Assembly: GCF_020171925.1 (NCBI RefSeq) | Contig: NZ_JAIVAR010000003.1 | Location: forward strand, 372,001 to 436,000 | Direction of reading: 5' to 3' | From: Rossellomorea aquimaris | GTDB lineage: Bacteria; Bacillota; Bacilli; Bacillales; Bacillaceae_B | DNA length: 64,000 bases | Part shown: positions 42,740 to 51,265 of the stretch, in pieces | How the letters are laid out: every line of letters starts with the position of its first letter | Position numbering within the stretch: the first letter of the stretch is position 1 | The notes under the pieces: model-generated | Database searches by the model: none | What the model was told of the DNA's origin: nothing | The model's input: the letters and a program-made list of their open reading frames with translations, nothing else | Program-made: the position numbers and the translations under genes

Positions 42740-42947
42740 TCAATGGATGTGAGCATGATATAATTGTACAAAGGTTATCTTAAATAAGAACGAAAAGAAA
42801 GTCAATATACTCCTAAAAATCCCCAGGTGGAGGGAATGGTATTGTCTATTGTTTTTCCATTCACAACCAAGAGGATTTTCATCCTATATGTGGAATATAT
42901 AGATCGATTAATTGTCTTTTTGTTCATTTTTCATAGGGGGTTTTCAG

Positions 42948-43613
42948 ATGAAACAGCTTGTCCCCGCTTTTACCAAGGCTTTATTAAAGGGTGATGTGCA
43001 ATTTGCAACGGAACTCTACACGAATGAAATTGAGTCGAAAGTGAATCAATTGACCTTTTTCGAATCAGTCGTGAAGCCGTCCATGTATCGAATTGGTGAT
43101 CTCTGGGAGAAAAATCAAATCACGGTGGCAGAAGAACATTTGGCGACTGCTACCCTCAAATATTTACTATCGAGCATGTACACTCCATACGAAGTATCGG
43201 AGCGCCGACCGAAAGGCCTGTTATTCTGCATCGAGGGTGAGCAGCATACCCTCGGTTTGGAATTTGCGAATGAAATCTTCAAAGAGCTTCAGTGGAACAC
43301 CCGTTACTTAGGGGCGAACGTACCCGTCAAGGATGCCGTGACCTTCGTCAAAGCCTGGGAACCCCAGGCTGTCGTGATCTCAATCGGAATGACTACCGCC
43401 ATCCCATCGCTCAGGGAATGTCTGGAACAAATAGAAGACATTCAGCCTGATGTAAAGATCCTTGTCGGTGGCAGACTCATTTCCCATTACAATTTGGAAT
43501 TCCTGAAGAAAGAGTCCATCAACACCTTCCATGACTTAATCGAGCTTCATGATTATTTAGAAGAGCATTCGGAACAATTTCTCGCACTTCTGGAGGAAAA
43601 AATATCAAACTAA
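42948..43613 (+). CDS. CarH-like cobalamin-binding sensor without DNA-binding domain
   Basis: ATG 42948 follows TAGGGGG and gives 221 residues. Residues 1-80 are the helix-bundle cap with GDLWEKNQITVAEEHLATAT: Trp53 and Glu63-His64 form the W-x9-EH motif that holds adenosylcobalamin in CarH photoreceptors. Residues 88-210 are the Rossmann B12 domain with E98-x-H100-x-x-G103, where His100 is the lower cobalt ligand. The MerR-type DNA-binding domain of CarH/LitR is absent. A PAS-like protein gene follows 89 bp downstream. Light or B12 sensing by protein contact is inferred. Confidence 0.85.
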   Translation: MKQLVPAFTKALLKGDVQFATELYTNEIESKVNQLTFFESVVKPSMYRIGDLWEKNQITVAEEHLATATLKYLLSSMYTPYEVSERRPKGLLFCIEGEQHTLGLEFANEIFKELQWNTRYLGANVPVKDAVTFVKAWEPQAVVISIGMTTAIPSLRECLEQIEDIQPDVKILVGGRLISHYNLEFLKKESINTFHDLIELHDYLEEHSEQFLALLEEKISN

Positions 43614-43702
43614 GGTTTCTCTCACAATTACCCTGACTCCTCAATCATTCTAGGGATGTAAAGGCAATTCGTGTCCGTTAACCTTCCACTAGGAGGGATA
43701 CT

Positions 43703-44200
43703 GTGGAAAATCTCGATTTCTGCCCGATTCCCTATCTGATACTCGATCGAAACTTGACTGTATTGGATGCTTCTGAATCAGGGTATGCATTAGTTCACCG
43801 TGGGGATAGCTTCTTAACCATCCTGGAAGAGGAAAGCGCTCCGAAGTTCGCTCGGGTGATTCATAAAGAACGCTCAGGCAAAATGGAAGTGAATGTAAAG
43901 AAAGCCGCGTCCTTTGAGTTAGTGGATCTCTTCTACCAATTCTCAGATGTCCAGCAGCGTTTTTACATGGCAGTCATTTCTAAGGCCAACGAATATGAAA
44001 AAGTCTCAACCCAGCTCAATGGATTATTCAACCGACTTGGTGAGTCGAACATCATCAGGAAGGATACAAATCATCGAGAAGTACTGGCAAGTGTTTCTTC
44101 CCTCTATATGAAACTTTCCAATACAAGGGAATGGAATAGGAATGAAGTAATGGATAGAGTGAAAGAAATTGAAATCCTTCTCATGAAAAATGTACAATAA
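43703..44200 (+). CDS. PAS-like sensor protein
   Basis: GTG 43703 follows AGGAGGGAT. The 165-residue protein begins FCPIPYLILDRNLTVLDAS, which matches the start of a PAS domain, continues with a degenerate PAS core (to about residue 95) and ends with a charged helical tail (EWNRNEVMDRVKEIEILLMK). No output domain such as kinase, GGDEF or STAS is attached. Position after the B12 sensor gene, in the same direction, suggests the two act together. Confidence 0.6.
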   Translation: MENLDFCPIPYLILDRNLTVLDASESGYALVHRGDSFLTILEEESAPKFARVIHKERSGKMEVNVKKAASFELVDLFYQFSDVQQRFYMAVISKANEYEKVSTQLNGLFNRLGESNIIRKDTNHREVLASVSSLYMKLSNTREWNRNEVMDRVKEIEILLMKNVQ

Positions 44201-44235
44201 GAGGGAACATCATTAAAGAGTGGGGAGAATCGAAT

Positions 44236-44799
44236 ATGACTTTACTTGGAAATTTACTAGAGTACAATCAGAAATTTGTTGAAGAAAAAGCATATGAGGA
44301 ATACAAAACGACCAAGTTCCCGGACAAGCGCCTCGTTATCTTGACGTGCATGGATACCCGGTTGGTTGAACTTCTTCCTAAATCCATGAATATGAAAAAC
44401 GGTGACGTGAAAGTTGTCAAGAATGCCGGAGCCGTCGTGGCCCATCCATACGGAAGCATCATGCGCAGCCTATTGGTCGCAGTTTATGAACTTCAAGCGG
44501 ATGAAGTCCTGGTGATCGGCCATCACGATTGCGGGATGAGCGCAATCAACAGTGAACAAATCATCGGCAAAATGAAGGACCGTGGAATTGATGAAGATAC
44601 GTTTGATACCTTGAACTATTCAGGAATCGATCTTCATGATTGGCTGAAAGGCTTCAGCTCTGTCCAAGAAAGTGTTTCCCATAGTGTGAACATGATCAAG
44701 AATCACCCGCTTATGGACAAGAACATTCCGGTTCACGGCCTCGTCATCTCTCCTGAAACAGGAAAACTCGACTTGGTTGTGGAAGGTTACGAAGCGTAA
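44236..44799 (+). CDS. Beta-class carbonic anhydrase
   Basis: The 187-residue protein has the zinc site Cys38-Met-Asp40-Thr-Arg42 (LTCMDTR) and His96/Cys99 in GHHDCGMS, the type-II beta-carbonic anhydrase layout (similar to B. subtilis YtiB). It interconverts CO2 and bicarbonate in the cytosol. ATG 44236 follows GGGGAG. It is 35 bp after the PAS-like gene on the same strand and is followed by a perfect terminator. Confidence 0.93.
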   Translation: MTLLGNLLEYNQKFVEEKAYEEYKTTKFPDKRLVILTCMDTRLVELLPKSMNMKNGDVKVVKNAGAVVAHPYGSIMRSLLVAVYELQADEVLVIGHHDCGMSAINSEQIIGKMKDRGIDEDTFDTLNYSGIDLHDWLKGFSSVQESVSHSVNMIKNHPLMDKNIPVHGLVISPETGKLDLVVEGYEA

Positions 44800-44800
44800 T

Positions 44801-44839
44801 TGTAAAGGACATCCCTTTAATATAAGGGATGTCCTTTTT
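44801..44839 (+). terminator. Carbonic anhydrase terminator
   Basis: AAAGGACATCCCTT pairs perfectly with AAGGGATGTCCTTT, followed by TTATATA. Confidence 0.92.
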
Positions 44840-44871
44840 ATATACTTCCTGGTGCAACCGTCCTGTCTCCA

Positions 44872-45576
44872 TCAAAATTCCTTCAATTCCCTCAGGATCG
44901 GCATATTCTCCATATCCTCTTCACTGACATGCTGCCATTCAATACCTTCCGGCTTCTCATAAGGAGTATGCGTCTCCACACCTCCACTCTCCGTGAAGAT
45001 CCAATCCACCGCAAGATCATAGGAATCCCTTGGAATGTCATCTTCAACCAGCTGTTCACTGTTGATCGTAGTGATGACCGGAACCGGCTTATTACCGATT
45101 TCCCTTAGGATGGCATACTCCCTGTCGGCATACCCTTCCCCTTTTCCGAGCCTTCTCCCGTCGGCATGGATGGCCACTGACCCAACCACGATCAAGTCGA
45201 TTTCTGGGATCTCACCCAACGGGATCACCTTTCCATATGTATTCATGTGTTTGATACTCGCAGCTTTTCTCTCTTCTCCCTGCGGAACCCATTCAGGCTT
45301 GATCATGACGAAGCCGTCCTTCAATCTCGGGGTTGGAATGAGCAGGGTCTTCCCATCCTTCAGTATGGACGTTCTAAGCGGAAGCTGTGGGGCGTCCGGA
45401 TTCACCTTTACAACGCTTGCTTCTTTATAGAAGTCCATCTCCTGCACATGCTTCGCTGCGGCTTCCGCTCCCTTGAAATTGGGGATTCTGTTCGTCAGCG
45501 GAAAAGGGAATCGCCCCAATTTCTTTTCCGTCAAAGCGTTCCATACTTTGTGACGGATCTCATCCTTTGTTCTCAT
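44872..45576 (-). CDS. 5-formyltetrahydrofolate cyclo-ligase-like protein
   Basis: The 234-residue protein resembles the YgfA/MTHFS fold: an N-terminal helical RTKDEIRHKVWNALTEKK, and the later stretch VGSVAIHADGRRLGKGEGYADREYAIL, which matches the G-x-G-K-G-x-G-Y-x-D phosphate/nucleotide site of the family, here RRLGKGEGYADRE. It is longer and more divergent than YqgN, resembling MTHFSD-type relatives, so enzymatic activity is likely but substrate is uncertain. Confidence 0.8.
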   Translation of the reverse strand: MRTKDEIRHKVWNALTEKKLGRFPFPLTNRIPNFKGAEAAAKHVQEMDFYKEASVVKVNPDAPQLPLRTSILKDGKTLLIPTPRLKDGFVMIKPEWVPQGEERKAASIKHMNTYGKVIPLGEIPEIDLIVVGSVAIHADGRRLGKGEGYADREYAILREIGNKPVPVITTINSEQLVEDDIPRDSYDLAVDWIFTESGGVETHTPYEKPEGIEWQHVSEEDMENMPILRELKEF

Positions 45577-45693
45577 CCAAATTCCTCCTCAAGATGAATT
45601 CATCCATTTTTTCTTAAAAAAACCATGGAAAACACGACCATTTTACTATAGAATGATACCTGCACAAAATTTCCTTTAAAGGAGGTGTTTTAC

Positions 45694-46146
45694 ATGTCAA
45701 TCTACGGTATCATCGTCATGATCCATGTGGTGGCGGCAGTAGCCGGACTCGGCGCAAGCTTTGCCATGCCCGTCATCATGAAAACGCCTGAAACTGCACA
45801 GCAGGCCAGGTTTTCATTGGACCTCGGGAAGAAGATTGAAACCTTCGCCAAAGTCGGGAGTATTGTACTTCTGATCACCGGTCTCGTCATGGGATTCATG
45901 AACCCGTACCTGTTTAAAACGTTCTGGTATATTGCCTCGATTGCCATCTATATCGGTGTTCAATTCATCGTTGCCGGTATCATGCCAAAGAAAATCAAGC
46001 AAATGGCCGAGATCATCCAATCACATGAAGGGGACGATATCCCTACTGCTTACGGTAAGATCAATTCAGAGTTAAGACCTTACAATATCATAATCCATAG
46101 TGCTGCTATCATTCTTATTATATTAATGTCCATTAAACCGTTTTAA
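45694..46146 (+). CDS. DUF2269 membrane protein
   Basis: ATG 45694 follows AAAGGAGGTG by 6 nt. The 150-residue protein has four transmembrane helices: MIHVVAAVAGLGASFAMPVI, GSIVLLITGLVMGF, FWYIASIAIYIGVQFIVAGI and IIIHSAAIILIILMSIK. The pattern and the H-V/I-x-x-A start match DUF2269. Function unknown. Confidence 0.75.
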   Translation: MSIYGIIVMIHVVAAVAGLGASFAMPVIMKTPETAQQARFSLDLGKKIETFAKVGSIVLLITGLVMGFMNPYLFKTFWYIASIAIYIGVQFIVAGIMPKKIKQMAEIIQSHEGDDIPTAYGKINSELRPYNIIIHSAAIILIILMSIKPF

Positions 46147-46156
46147 CTCTGGTAAA

Positions 46157-46191
46157 AGTAAAACCGCACATTGTTGTGCGGTTTTTTTACT
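46157..46191. terminator. Terminator
   Basis: AACCGCACA pairs with TGTGCGGTT, followed by TTTTTT on the + strand. Confidence 0.85.
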
Positions 46192-46459
46192 TTCCATCAG
46201 CCAGCTTTTTCATTTTCTCCAATAGCGCCCGCGAATCCTCCGCGTCAGTGAAATCACCATTGACTAATGCATAAGGGGATTTCTTACATTCCTTGCATCT
46301 GCTCTGACACTCATATTCTTTATACGTGACGTTCTTCTGTTCAAAAAATTGTTGGTAATGAGACATGTCATCCTCTTGCAGGAATCGGTCAAGGTTCTTC
46401 TCGCAAAATTCGACTGTGACTTTCTTTTTTTTCGAAAGTAGTGTGTTGATGAATTTCAA
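46187..46459 (-). CDS. DUF1450 protein
   Basis: The 90-residue protein contains VEFCEKNL near its start and YECQSRCKECKKSPYALVNG, the cysteine pattern of the DUF1450 (YuzB-like) family, a thioredoxin-like small fold. Four cysteines could bind metal. No function is known. Confidence 0.78.
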   Translation of the reverse strand: MKFINTLLSKKKKVTVEFCEKNLDRFLQEDDMSHYQQFFEQKNVTYKEYECQSRCKECKKSPYALVNGDFTDAEDSRALLEKMKKLADGK

Positions 46460-46749
46460 TGATAAGACATCCTTTATTGTAAGCTGTGTCCGTGGACCCG
46501 GAATCAGTTTTCGTGTATAGATTGTATCATGGATGCTTCTTTCCTACACCCGATGCACGTTGGCCGAGAGGCATTTTGTTTCCCTCCGGATACTTCTCCA
46601 TTATAACACTGATTCGTCGCGACATATATGTTCAGGTATGTATACAGAGTTTAAGCGAAGAGCACTTTTCCCCGGTTCAGGAATGTTACCTTGCAATTCC
46701 CCATAAATATGAACAATGTAGAAACTTTTCATAAAAGGGAGGAAAGGAC
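46460..46749. other. Intergenic region
   Basis: About 290 bp contain the divergent promoter area of the DUF1450 and acetyltransferase genes. No further gene or clear element is seen. Confidence 0.4.
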
Positions 46750-47193
46750 ATGAAGATTCTTCGTGCAAGACTTCATGATCTGGATGGGGTCGCTGCACTA
46801 TTCAACGATTACCGAATTTTTTACCGGCAGTCTTCTGATCTGGAAGGTGCGAAGGTGTACCTTGAAGAACGATTATCCAAGGACCAATCCGTCATTTTCA
46901 TCGCTGTCCGGGACGGTGAGTACCTTGGGTTCACCCAGCTGTATCCCTCCTTTTCGTCCGTCCACTTGAAACCCATCTGGAAGCTGAATGATTTATATAT
47001 CGCAGAGCATGCCAGAAACCAAGGCGTCGGGCAAAAGCTCCTCGACGCAGCAAAGGAACATGCCTTGCTGACAGAAGCAAAGAATGTGATCCTCGAAACC
47101 GACGCGGACAATCTACACGCTCAACATGTTTACGAAAATAACGGGTATGTACGCGAAGACGATGTCTACCACTACACCCTGCCCCTTCCATAA
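46750..47193 (+). CDS. GNAT-family acetyltransferase
   Basis: The 147-residue protein is a compact GNAT. WKLNDLYIAEHARNQGVGQK contains the R/Q-x-x-G-x-G acetyl-CoA loop, and NVILETDADNLHAQHVYENN is motif B. AAGGGAGGAAAGG precedes the ATG. It resembles small aminoglycoside/peptide-type GNATs, but substrate is unknown. Confidence 0.9.
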   Translation: MKILRARLHDLDGVAALFNDYRIFYRQSSDLEGAKVYLEERLSKDQSVIFIAVRDGEYLGFTQLYPSFSSVHLKPIWKLNDLYIAEHARNQGVGQKLLDAAKEHALLTEAKNVILETDADNLHAQHVYENNGYVREDDVYHYTLPLP

Positions 47194-47198
47194 TACTT

Positions 47199-47244
47199 GA
47201 AGGTACGTCCCTCACCGCTTTAAAGCGGTGAGGGACGTACCTTC
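47199..47244. repeat. 46-bp perfect palindrome, copy 2
   Basis: GAAGGTACGTCCCTCACCGC pairs perfectly with its complement around CTTTAAAG-type centre. It lies between convergent genes, 6 bp from one stop and 9 bp from the other. Confidence 0.9.
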
Positions 47245-47252
47245 TACTTCTC

Positions 47253-47576
47253 CTAGATCCACCTGATGCCAGATGATCTCGGTTTGCGAATGTTTCTTCG
47301 GTCATGCCCGCATTTGATGCCGGTCTGGAGTTTCATATAATGATAGAACAAGAGCGCATCTCTTCCTTCTTTATTGGCAAGGTTCACATGTGGTTTTATT
47401 TCTGATAGAAATTGATGATCACAATGACATGATGGTCCATATCTTTCATAACAAAGATCGTGTTTCATGCAGGCAGCGTCCACCTCATTGATTGGTTCAC
47501 CCGGTCCGCTGCATCCAGGACCACACCATTTATATTCTGGAAAAATACAAAACTTCGGCCTTCCCCTTTCTCCCAT
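47253..47576 (-). CDS. Phospholipase A2-like protein
   Basis: ATG 47576 is chosen because GGGAGGAGGGG precedes it; an earlier ATG at 47609 has no ribosome site. The 107-residue protein has the secreted PLA2 core: calcium loop YKWCGPGCSGPG and catalytic dyad His39-Asp40 in CMKHDLCYERYG, most like the PLA2 domain of parvovirus VP1 and its bacterial relatives. No signal peptide is visible. It could hydrolyse the sn-2 ester of phospholipids; intracellular or spore location is unresolved. Confidence 0.78.
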   Translation of the reverse strand: MGERGRPKFCIFPEYKWCGPGCSGPGEPINEVDAACMKHDLCYERYGPSCHCDHQFLSEIKPHVNLANKEGRDALLFYHYMKLQTGIKCGHDRRNIRKPRSSGIRWI

Positions 47577-47740
47577 CTCACCCCTCCTCCCTTTCCGTAA
47601 TAAAGTCATGACGTTTCATTTCTCACATTAAGGGAAATACACTCAATGTAAGAAATAAGAATGCTTGACTACATTATATGCATGTCTACCACGGAAGGTT
47701 TATCCACATTAGCACACATCTTGTCAAGGAGGAATTGATT

Positions 47741-48244
47741 ATGCCAAACTTTCAATTAAAAGATACCGTACCCGATTTCACACTCCCTTCAGTCGCAGGT
47801 GAGAAATTTTCCTTAGAAGAGCACCTAAAGGAACATGACAGCTGGCATCTCATCGTCTTCTTCAGGGGATCCTGGTGTCCTGTTTGTCAGGAAGAACTCA
47901 GGGAACTTCAGGCCAACCAAGAAAAGTTCGAGGAACAGGATGTCCACACACTCGCCATTTCGAGCGATGATCTCGAAAATTTACAGGAGTATGCAAATGA
48001 AGAGAACATCAAGTATCCTATCCTGTCAGACAAGGATCTCGATGCCATCAAAGCGTACGGTGTGTTTTATCATGGAGAGGATGCCCCCTATGACGATCAT
48101 GGCGAACACGGGGAGCCTGCTTATTTCCTTGTGAACCCTAAAGGGGAACTGATGTATCAACAGCGGCAAACAAGCCCATTCGGACGCCCCCATGCCGATG
48201 AACTACTTAAAATCGTGAAATACATCAAAAAGAATGTTAAATGA
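47741..48244 (+). CDS. Peroxiredoxin-like thiol protein (AhpC/TSA fold)
   Basis: ATG 47741 follows AAGGAGGA. The 167-residue protein has the thioredoxin-fold start FQLKDTVPDFTLPSVAGEKF and a C-x-x-C in FFRGSWCPVCQEEL, then LAISSDDLENLQEYANEENI and a region starting PAYFLVNPKGELMYQ. Classical peroxiredoxins have P-x-x-x-T/S-x-x-C; here the site is G-S-W-C-P-V-C, so it is closer to BCP-like or thiol-disulphide oxidoreductase relatives. Confidence 0.85.
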   Translation: MPNFQLKDTVPDFTLPSVAGEKFSLEEHLKEHDSWHLIVFFRGSWCPVCQEELRELQANQEKFEEQDVHTLAISSDDLENLQEYANEENIKYPILSDKDLDAIKAYGVFYHGEDAPYDDHGEHGEPAYFLVNPKGELMYQQRQTSPFGRPHADELLKIVKYIKKNVK

Positions 48245-48255
48245 ATATGAAATTG

Positions 48256-48301
48256 GAAAAGCTGATGAGGGTCGATGATCATCATCGGCTTTTCCTTTTT
48301 A
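48256..48301 (+). terminator. Terminator
   Basis: AAAAGC(T)GATGA pairs with (CA)TCATCGGCTTTT, followed by CCTTTTTAG. Confidence 0.8.
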
Positions 48302-48446
48302 GTGTTCATTTCAACAACACCTGTTAGGCCCCGATAAGGATGATTCTGTGGATCCATCATGGCTCAAATTCAATCCTTTGTGCAGCGGCCCCACTTTATG
48401 ATACCTTTCAATTAAACATTTCATTGTTATTCGAGGAGGAATTAAG

Positions 48447-49469
48447 ATGATCCCAAGCAAACAGAAACAAATCCAATTAGTTTCACGCCCGGTCGGAATG
48501 CCCAAAGACGATGATTTCCTTTACAAAGAAATCGAAGTACCTCAACCTTCCAAAGGGGAAATCTTGGTCAAGACGCTCTACCTTTCCGTCGATCCCTATA
48601 TGCGCGGAAGAATGTCTGATGCAAAGTCGTATGTGGAACCCTTCGCCTTGAACGAGCCTTTGGCAGGAGGCGTAGTAGGTGAAGTCGCCCAATCTCAATC
48701 GGAGCATTTCAAGAAAGGCGACTTTATCGTCGGAATGCTGCCTTGGCAGGAATATTCAATTGCTTCTGAAAAGGAAATCCGTTCGATCAGTCCTGACCCT
48801 TCACTGCTGTCCGCCCATCTGAGCGTGCTCGGCTTGACGGGATTGACTGCATACTTTGGCCTTCTGGATATCGGTCAACCCAAAGAAGGTGAAACGGTTG
48901 TCGTATCCGGTGCCGCAGGGGCTGTTGGATCGATCGTCGGTCAAATTGCCAAAATCAAAGGCGCGCGCGTCGTCGGGATTGCAGGCTCCGAAGAAAAGGT
49001 ACACTACCTGAAAGATACACTCGGTTTCGATGAAGCCATTAATTATAAGGAAACGAACGATATGCAAGCAGCACTGAAAGAAGCTTGTCCAAACGGGATC
49101 GACGTTTACTTCGAAAACGTCGGAGGAGAGATCGGTGATGCTGCGATCAGCCTGCTGAACAAGCACGGGCGCGTACCGGTTTGCGGAGCCATCTCTTCAT
49201 ACAATAAAACCGAAATGGACCTCGGTCCCCGCGTTCAGTCTAAACTGATCAAAACAAGCTCGCTCATGAAGGGCTTCGTCGTGAATGATTATAACGACCG
49301 CTTCAAGGAAGGTGCCACTCAGCTCGGACAGTGGCTTTCAGAAGGGAAGTTGCAATATGAAGAGACGATCACAGAAGGAATCGACAATGTCACTGACGCC
49401 TTCCTCGGACTCTTCGAAGGTAAAAACCTCGGTAAGCAGCTGGTCAAAGTAGCTGAGCCGACAAAATAA
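48447..49469 (+). CDS. Zinc-independent MDR-family NADP-dependent oxidoreductase
   Basis: The 340-residue protein matches the CurA/YfmJ-type leukotriene B4 dehydrogenase-like family. LVSRPVGMPKDDDF and YLSVDPYMRGRMSDAKSY form the N-terminal domain; GLTGLTAYFGLLDIGQPKEG precedes the NADP-binding Rossmann site VVSGAAGAVGSIVGQIAKIK; VYFENVGGEIGD follows. Structural zinc cysteines are absent. It reduces the double bond of alpha,beta-unsaturated carbonyls. GAGGAGG precedes the ATG. Confidence 0.92.
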   Translation: MIPSKQKQIQLVSRPVGMPKDDDFLYKEIEVPQPSKGEILVKTLYLSVDPYMRGRMSDAKSYVEPFALNEPLAGGVVGEVAQSQSEHFKKGDFIVGMLPWQEYSIASEKEIRSISPDPSLLSAHLSVLGLTGLTAYFGLLDIGQPKEGETVVVSGAAGAVGSIVGQIAKIKGARVVGIAGSEEKVHYLKDTLGFDEAINYKETNDMQAALKEACPNGIDVYFENVGGEIGDAAISLLNKHGRVPVCGAISSYNKTEMDLGPRVQSKLIKTSSLMKGFVVNDYNDRFKEGATQLGQWLSEGKLQYEETITEGIDNVTDAFLGLFEGKNLGKQLVKVAEPTK

Positions 49470-49479
49470 GTTGAATGCA

Positions 49480-49509
49480 GGACAGTCCGATAATGGGCTG
49501 TCTTTTTTC
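49480..49509 (+). terminator. Terminator
   Basis: GACAGTCC / GGGCTGTC stem followed by TTTTTT. Confidence 0.85.
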
Positions 49510-49584
49510 ATGGAGCATTCCTATGTTTCTACTCCTGTCTCTCGGGGAAAGGAGTAGATAAGTAACCAACAGGGAGGAATGGAC

Positions 49585-51030
49585 TTGAATACTTATCAGT
49601 TATATATAAATGGGGAATTCTGTAGCGGTTCGACAGGTGACACCATGGATGTGATCAATCCCGCAACGGAAGAAGTCATTTCCAAGATCCAAAAAGGATC
49701 GGAGGAAGATGTGAACAGGGCGATCGAAGCCGCTCATGCAGCCTTTATCTCTTGGGAGAAAGTCCCTTCCAAAGAGAGGGCTTCTTACTTATATAAGATT
49801 GCCGATAAGCTGGAGGAACGGAGAGAATCCTTCATTCAGTTGCTGACCGAGGAAAACGGGAAGACACTTTCCGCATCAGAAGCAGAGATCGATCTCGCCA
49901 TCGAGTACTTCCGATACATGGCGGGCTGGGCTCTCCGTTATGAAGGTGAAATCCTGGAAAGTGAACGTTCCAACGAAAATATTTTGGTCTATAAGAAACC
50001 CATCGGGGTTGTAGCGGGGATCGTCCCATGGAATTTCCCGATGTTCATCTTGGCAAGGAAACTCGCACCTGCCATCGTCACAGGCTGTACGATTGTCCTG
50101 AAGCCAAGTCAATACACGCCGAATACAGCATGTGAATTTGCAAAGATCATTGAAGAAGTCGAGCTTCCAAAAGGGGTTTTCAACCTCGTGACGGGAAAGG
50201 GCTCCGATATCGGGAATCCATTATCCAGTCACCCAAAGGTACGGATGGTATCCATGACAGGTAGCTACCCGGCAGGCTCAAAAGTGATGGAAGCTGCATC
50301 AAAATCCATCACCAAGGTGAACCTGGAGCTTGGTGGGAAGGCTCCTGCCATCGTGACCAAACATGCAAACATCGACCTGGCAGTAGAAAAGATCAAGACG
50401 TCAAGGATCACAAATTCCGGGCAGGCATGCACGAATGCTGAAAGAGTGTACGTCCATGAAAGTGTGGCAGATGAATTCATCGGCAAGATCACCGAAGCCT
50501 TTGCGAAAACCGCGGTAGGCGATCCGACCGATCAAGACAATGAAATCGGCCCGCTCGTCAATAAAGAACGATTGGACTCAGTGACCGAGATGGTCGACAC
50601 CGCGGTTGAGAATGGCGCCAAGGTGCTGACCGGAGGCAAGCCGCTCCAAGTCGAGAAAGGATTCTACTACGAACCAACGATCCTTGTTGACGTCAAACAG
50701 GATATGGACATCATACAAGAGGAAATCTTCGGTCCTGTCCTTCCGATCATGACATACAGCGACTTCGATGAAGTCATCGAGCTTGCCAATGATACAGAGT
50801 ACGGACTCTCATCTTCCATCTTCAGTGATAACGTGCACGAAATCATGAGAGCAGCCAATGAATTGCGATACGGCGAAACCTTCGTCAACCGTGAAAACTT
50901 CGAAAGCATCAACGGATTCCATGCCGGCCGCGGACAATCAGGAATCGGCGGAGCCGATGGCAAGCACGGACTGAACGAATACCTCGAAACCCACGTCGTA
51001 TATCTCGAATACAACGAAGACTACAAATAA
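49585..51030 (+). CDS. Aldehyde dehydrogenase (AldA-like)
   Basis: TTG 49585 is chosen because AGGGAGG is 7 nt upstream, while ATG 49579 is only 1 nt away from that site. The 481-residue NAD(P)-dependent enzyme has GIVPWNFPMFILARK, the glutamate in VNLELGGKAP, the catalytic Cys in NSGQACTNAERVY, and EEIFGPVLPIM. The C-terminal FHAGRGQSGIGGADGKHGLN is most like E. coli AldA (lactaldehyde dehydrogenase). It could oxidise small hydroxyaldehydes; exact substrate is open. Confidence 0.93.
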   Translation: MNTYQLYINGEFCSGSTGDTMDVINPATEEVISKIQKGSEEDVNRAIEAAHAAFISWEKVPSKERASYLYKIADKLEERRESFIQLLTEENGKTLSASEAEIDLAIEYFRYMAGWALRYEGEILESERSNENILVYKKPIGVVAGIVPWNFPMFILARKLAPAIVTGCTIVLKPSQYTPNTACEFAKIIEEVELPKGVFNLVTGKGSDIGNPLSSHPKVRMVSMTGSYPAGSKVMEAASKSITKVNLELGGKAPAIVTKHANIDLAVEKIKTSRITNSGQACTNAERVYVHESVADEFIGKITEAFAKTAVGDPTDQDNEIGPLVNKERLDSVTEMVDTAVENGAKVLTGGKPLQVEKGFYYEPTILVDVKQDMDIIQEEIFGPVLPIMTYSDFDEVIELANDTEYGLSSSIFSDNVHEIMRAANELRYGETFVNRENFESINGFHAGRGQSGIGGADGKHGLNEYLETHVVYLEYNEDYK

Positions 51031-51035
51031 ACTTT

Positions 51036-51079
51036 AAGGTACGTCCCTCATCGCTTTAAAGCGATGAGGGACGTACCTT
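51036..51079. repeat. 44-bp perfect palindrome, copy 3
   Basis: AAGGTACGTCCCTCATCGCT pairs perfectly with its complement; a T-rich tail on the + strand (TTTTAATTT) lets it act as the aldehyde dehydrogenase terminator. Confidence 0.9.
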
Positions 51080-51094
51080 TTAATTTGATTACAG

Positions 51095-51123
51095 AAAAAA
51101 AGCCCTGTCATCAGACAGGACCT
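51095..51123 (-). terminator. Terminator of the small zinc-ribbon operon
   Basis: On the minus strand GTCCTGTC pairs with GACAGGGC around TGAT, followed by TTTTTTT. Confidence 0.85.
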
Positions 51124-51142
51124 TCCACCCGTTCACAATCAT

Positions 51143-51265
51143 TTATGAAATGATAAAGAAATTGGCCATGGCGATCAAGAGAAGGATGATGACGACACCG
51201 GAACTCATCCACAGGATGTCACTGAAATCCATTTTCATATCGGTTAGTTTATCATGTTTTAGCAT
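51143..51265 (-). CDS. Small single-helix membrane protein
   Basis: A 40-codon frame begins ATG at 51265, with AAGGGAGTG 8 nt upstream, and ends TAA at 51143. The peptide has a charged start (MLKHDKLTDMKMD) and one hydrophobic helix (WMSSGVVIILLLIAMANFF). The ATG overlaps the stop of the zinc-ribbon gene (ATGCTAA), so translation should be coupled. A terminator follows 20 bp later. No family is recognised. Confidence 0.65.
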   Translation of the reverse strand: MLKHDKLTDMKMDFSDILWMSSGVVIILLLIAMANFFIIS

